Assembly (NCBI GenBank): GCA_024743175.1 | Contig: JANSXA010000006.1 | Location: 248,001 to 312,000 of the forward strand | Direction: 5' to 3' | DNA length: 64,000 nt | Origin: Pseudomonadaceae bacterium | Lineage (GTDB): Bacteria; Pseudomonadota; Gammaproteobacteria; Pseudomonadales; Azotimanducaceae | Shown here: piece by piece, positions 62,807 to 64,000 of the stretch | Position numbering within the stretch: position 1 is the first letter of the stretch | Layout: each line of letters starts with the position of its first letter | The notes under the pieces: generated by a model | The model's input: the letters and a program-made list of their open reading frames with translations, nothing else | The model's database searches: none | Told to the model about the DNA's origin: nothing | Position numbers and translations under genes: made by a program

Positions 62807-64000
62807 AACAGCAAGTACTTAGAACAATAGCGTTGGTCACGTTGTTTGCGGCCGGATCCGCGCAGGCGGGCTGGACAGACGACTGGTTTAACAACGCAGT
62901 CGTGACGGGCAGTAGCAGTTATCAAAACCAGCAACGTGGCTTTTATTCCGCCGGCGGTTTTCAGGGGCGATTGAATATGGCCGTTGATCACCCAATTACA
63001 GTGACGTTGCCAAAGCTAAAAAGTGGCTGCGGGGGCGTGGATCTGTTTCTTGGCGGTATGTCATTTCTCGATGCTGATTACCTCGTCCAAAAATTTCAAA
63101 ACATCATTCAAGCGGCCCCGGCGCTGGCATTCGATATCGCGTTAAAGGTCATGGCGAAAGAGCTCTCTGACTCGATGTCAAAGCTGGAAGGTGCAACCAA
63201 CTGGCTGAACAACCTGCAGCTGGACGACTGTGCGATTTCCAACCGTGTCGTAACGGCCGTCGCGGAAGACGATCCTGATGTGCTTGGTGCGCTCTGGAAT
63301 GAAATTACGTCCGGGGAAAGCCTGAGCCAATCAATAAACAAGTCGTATGACCAAGCCCAGCAAGACATTCAAGCCGGCAACAACAATCCGATCGTGGATC
63401 TCAAAACGCAGATCTTGGAGTGCCCGGCAGACTTTCGGTCCATCTTCGGCAGCGGATCAATTATAGAAAATGCAGCCACCCTATTCGGGATTCCTGGCAG
63501 TGCGGACATCATGCGCGGATACATTGGCGATGTGGTTGTCCGCGCGGATGCGGCGGATCTGATACCGGTGGCTACACGTATAGAGGGTTGTCCCACCAAC
63601 GATCAGATTGGCATTGATGACATGTTAGACGGCACGGCACAAGCCAAGTTGGTGGACGGAACGTGTGTAGATGACAACGCGGAATCAATTCAAGTGATTG
63701 TTGGAGATAGGTTGACGGACATTGCTAACAATATGGCCGCAAAAGCACCCCTAACGGCGGCGCAGGTAACGTTTATTGAGCACTCGCCCATTCCAATTTA
63801 CTCAATCCTCCGCAAAGCGATTGCACAGCAGAACACACCCATGACGATCGCGGTGATGACAGATGTGGTAGCAACCGCTTATGCGTACAAGATATTCGAC
63901 GATCTCTATCGCAATACCAACTATCTCTTCCAGAAGATCGATGCGATTGCGACGATGCCGGGCGTTGATGGTGCGGCGGTCGGCAATCAATGCAACGTTC
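62803..64000 (+). CDS. traH: TraH, pilus assembly protein, 5' part
   Basis: The frame is open from ATG 62803 to the right edge (399 codons); F TraH is 458 residues, so most of the gene is present. Signal peptide (ending SAQAG), then WTDDWFNNAVVTGSSSYQNQQRGFYSAGGFQGRLNMAVDHPITVTLPKLKSGCGGVDLFLGGMSFLD, the hallmark beginning of TraH. A central region with several cysteines follows (LQLDDCAIS, ILECPADF, RIEGCPTND, DGTCVDD). It joins TraF, TraU, TraW and TrbC in the periplasm. TraG is expected next. Confidence 0.95.
   Translation, partial: MKQQVLRTIALVTLFAAGSAQAGWTDDWFNNAVVTGSSSYQNQQRGFYSAGGFQGRLNMAVDHPITVTLPKLKSGCGGVDLFLGGMSFLDADYLVQKFQNIIQAAPALAFDIALKVMAKELSDSMSKLEGATNWLNNLQLDDCAISNRVVTAVAEDDPDVLGALWNEITSGESLSQSINKSYDQAQQDIQAGNNNPIVDLKTQILECPADFRSIFGSGSIIENAATLFGIPGSADIMRGYIGDVVVRADAADLIPVATRIEGCPTNDQIGIDDMLDGTAQAKLVDGTCVDDNAESIQVIVGDRLTDIANNMAAKAPLTAAQVTFIEHSPIPIYSILRKAIAQQNTPMTIAVMTDVVATAYAYKIFDDLYRNTNYLFQKIDAIATMPGVDGAAVGNQCNV

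Larger units (their letters stand above)
45038..64000. mobile_element. Left part of an integrative conjugative element with F-type conjugation system
   Basis: The element starts at the tRNA-Asp 3' end and is open on the right. It carries int, an excisionase-like gene, a divergent control region and a TraY-like gene. A long plus-strand operon of mating-pair-formation type F genes follows: traA, L, E, K, B, V, C, a traN-like gene, traN, traW, U, trbC, an S26 peptidase gene, traF and traH. No replication gene, relaxase (traI), coupling protein (traD) or traG lies in the visible part. An integrated conjugative plasmid cannot be excluded, but int/xis next to a tRNA favours an ICE. No cargo, resistance or defence gene is seen yet. 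Confidence 0.88.

Overview
The window reads as a chromosomal segment of a Gram-negative bacterium, most likely a marine-type gammaproteobacterium. The evidence is the TonB-dependent receptor, the malate synthase G, RsgA and class I fumarase types, and an F-type conjugation system. Genus and species cannot be decided from the sequence. The left 44 kb is ordinary, densely packed chromosome. The right 19 kb is the left part of an integrative conjugative element that entered at a tRNA-Asp gene and runs off the right edge.

Region 1 (1-16.5 kb) is housekeeping and central metabolism: a partial SDR, an AIM24-like protein, a Rieske ferredoxin, malate synthase G, a NUDT19-like Nudix hydrolase, a TPR sensor kinase translationally coupled to a GNAT protein, RsgA, an aminotransferase, MetY with a CoA-binding protein, a PEGA-sulfatase-modifying-factor fusion, an acyl-CoA dehydrogenase and a metallo-beta-lactamase-fold hydrolase.

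Region 2 (16.5-31 kb) is catabolic in flavour: an AEC transporter, a type B carboxylesterase, an N-acyl-D-amino-acid deacylase-like amidohydrolase, CaiB/BaiF CoA transferases (one frameshifted at about 25.73 kb), a GPH-family transporter, an RraA-like protein, an alpha/beta hydrolase, an LLM flavin/F420 oxidoreductase and a metallophosphoesterase. Its most striking gene is at 28968-29516. It has an in-frame TGA placed exactly so that it reads U-G-S-C, the signature of the UGSC (seleno)protein family. A hairpin sits just downstream, and the gene overlaps a conserved-looking partner gene of unknown function.

Region 3 (30.6-44 kb) holds class I fumarase, thioredoxin reductase, a membrane hybrid histidine kinase, a luciferase-like monooxygenase, another CoA transferase, a ChrR-type cupin, an SDR, a small secreted protein and a large TonB-dependent receptor. 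Between the last two lies about 770 bp without a credible protein gene. This gap contains several hairpins whose loops become GNRA tetraloops only on the minus strand, so it may encode an unrecognised structured RNA.

Region 4 (44.86-64 kb) begins with tRNA-Val(TAC) and tRNA-Asp(GTC). The element starts at the 3' end of tRNA-Asp: a tyrosine integrase, an excisionase-like gene overlapping it by 232 bp in another frame, an AT-rich control region, a tandem ribbon-helix-helix-like (TraY-like) gene, then a long operon. The operon order is LysM protein, DsbC-like, TraA, TraL, TraE, TraK, TraB, TraV, TraC, a TraN-like protein, TraN, TraW, TraU, TrbC, S26 peptidase, TraF, TraH. This is a mating-pair-formation type F secretion system that builds a conjugative pilus. 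Relaxase, coupling protein, TraG, cargo and the right attachment site must lie beyond the window.
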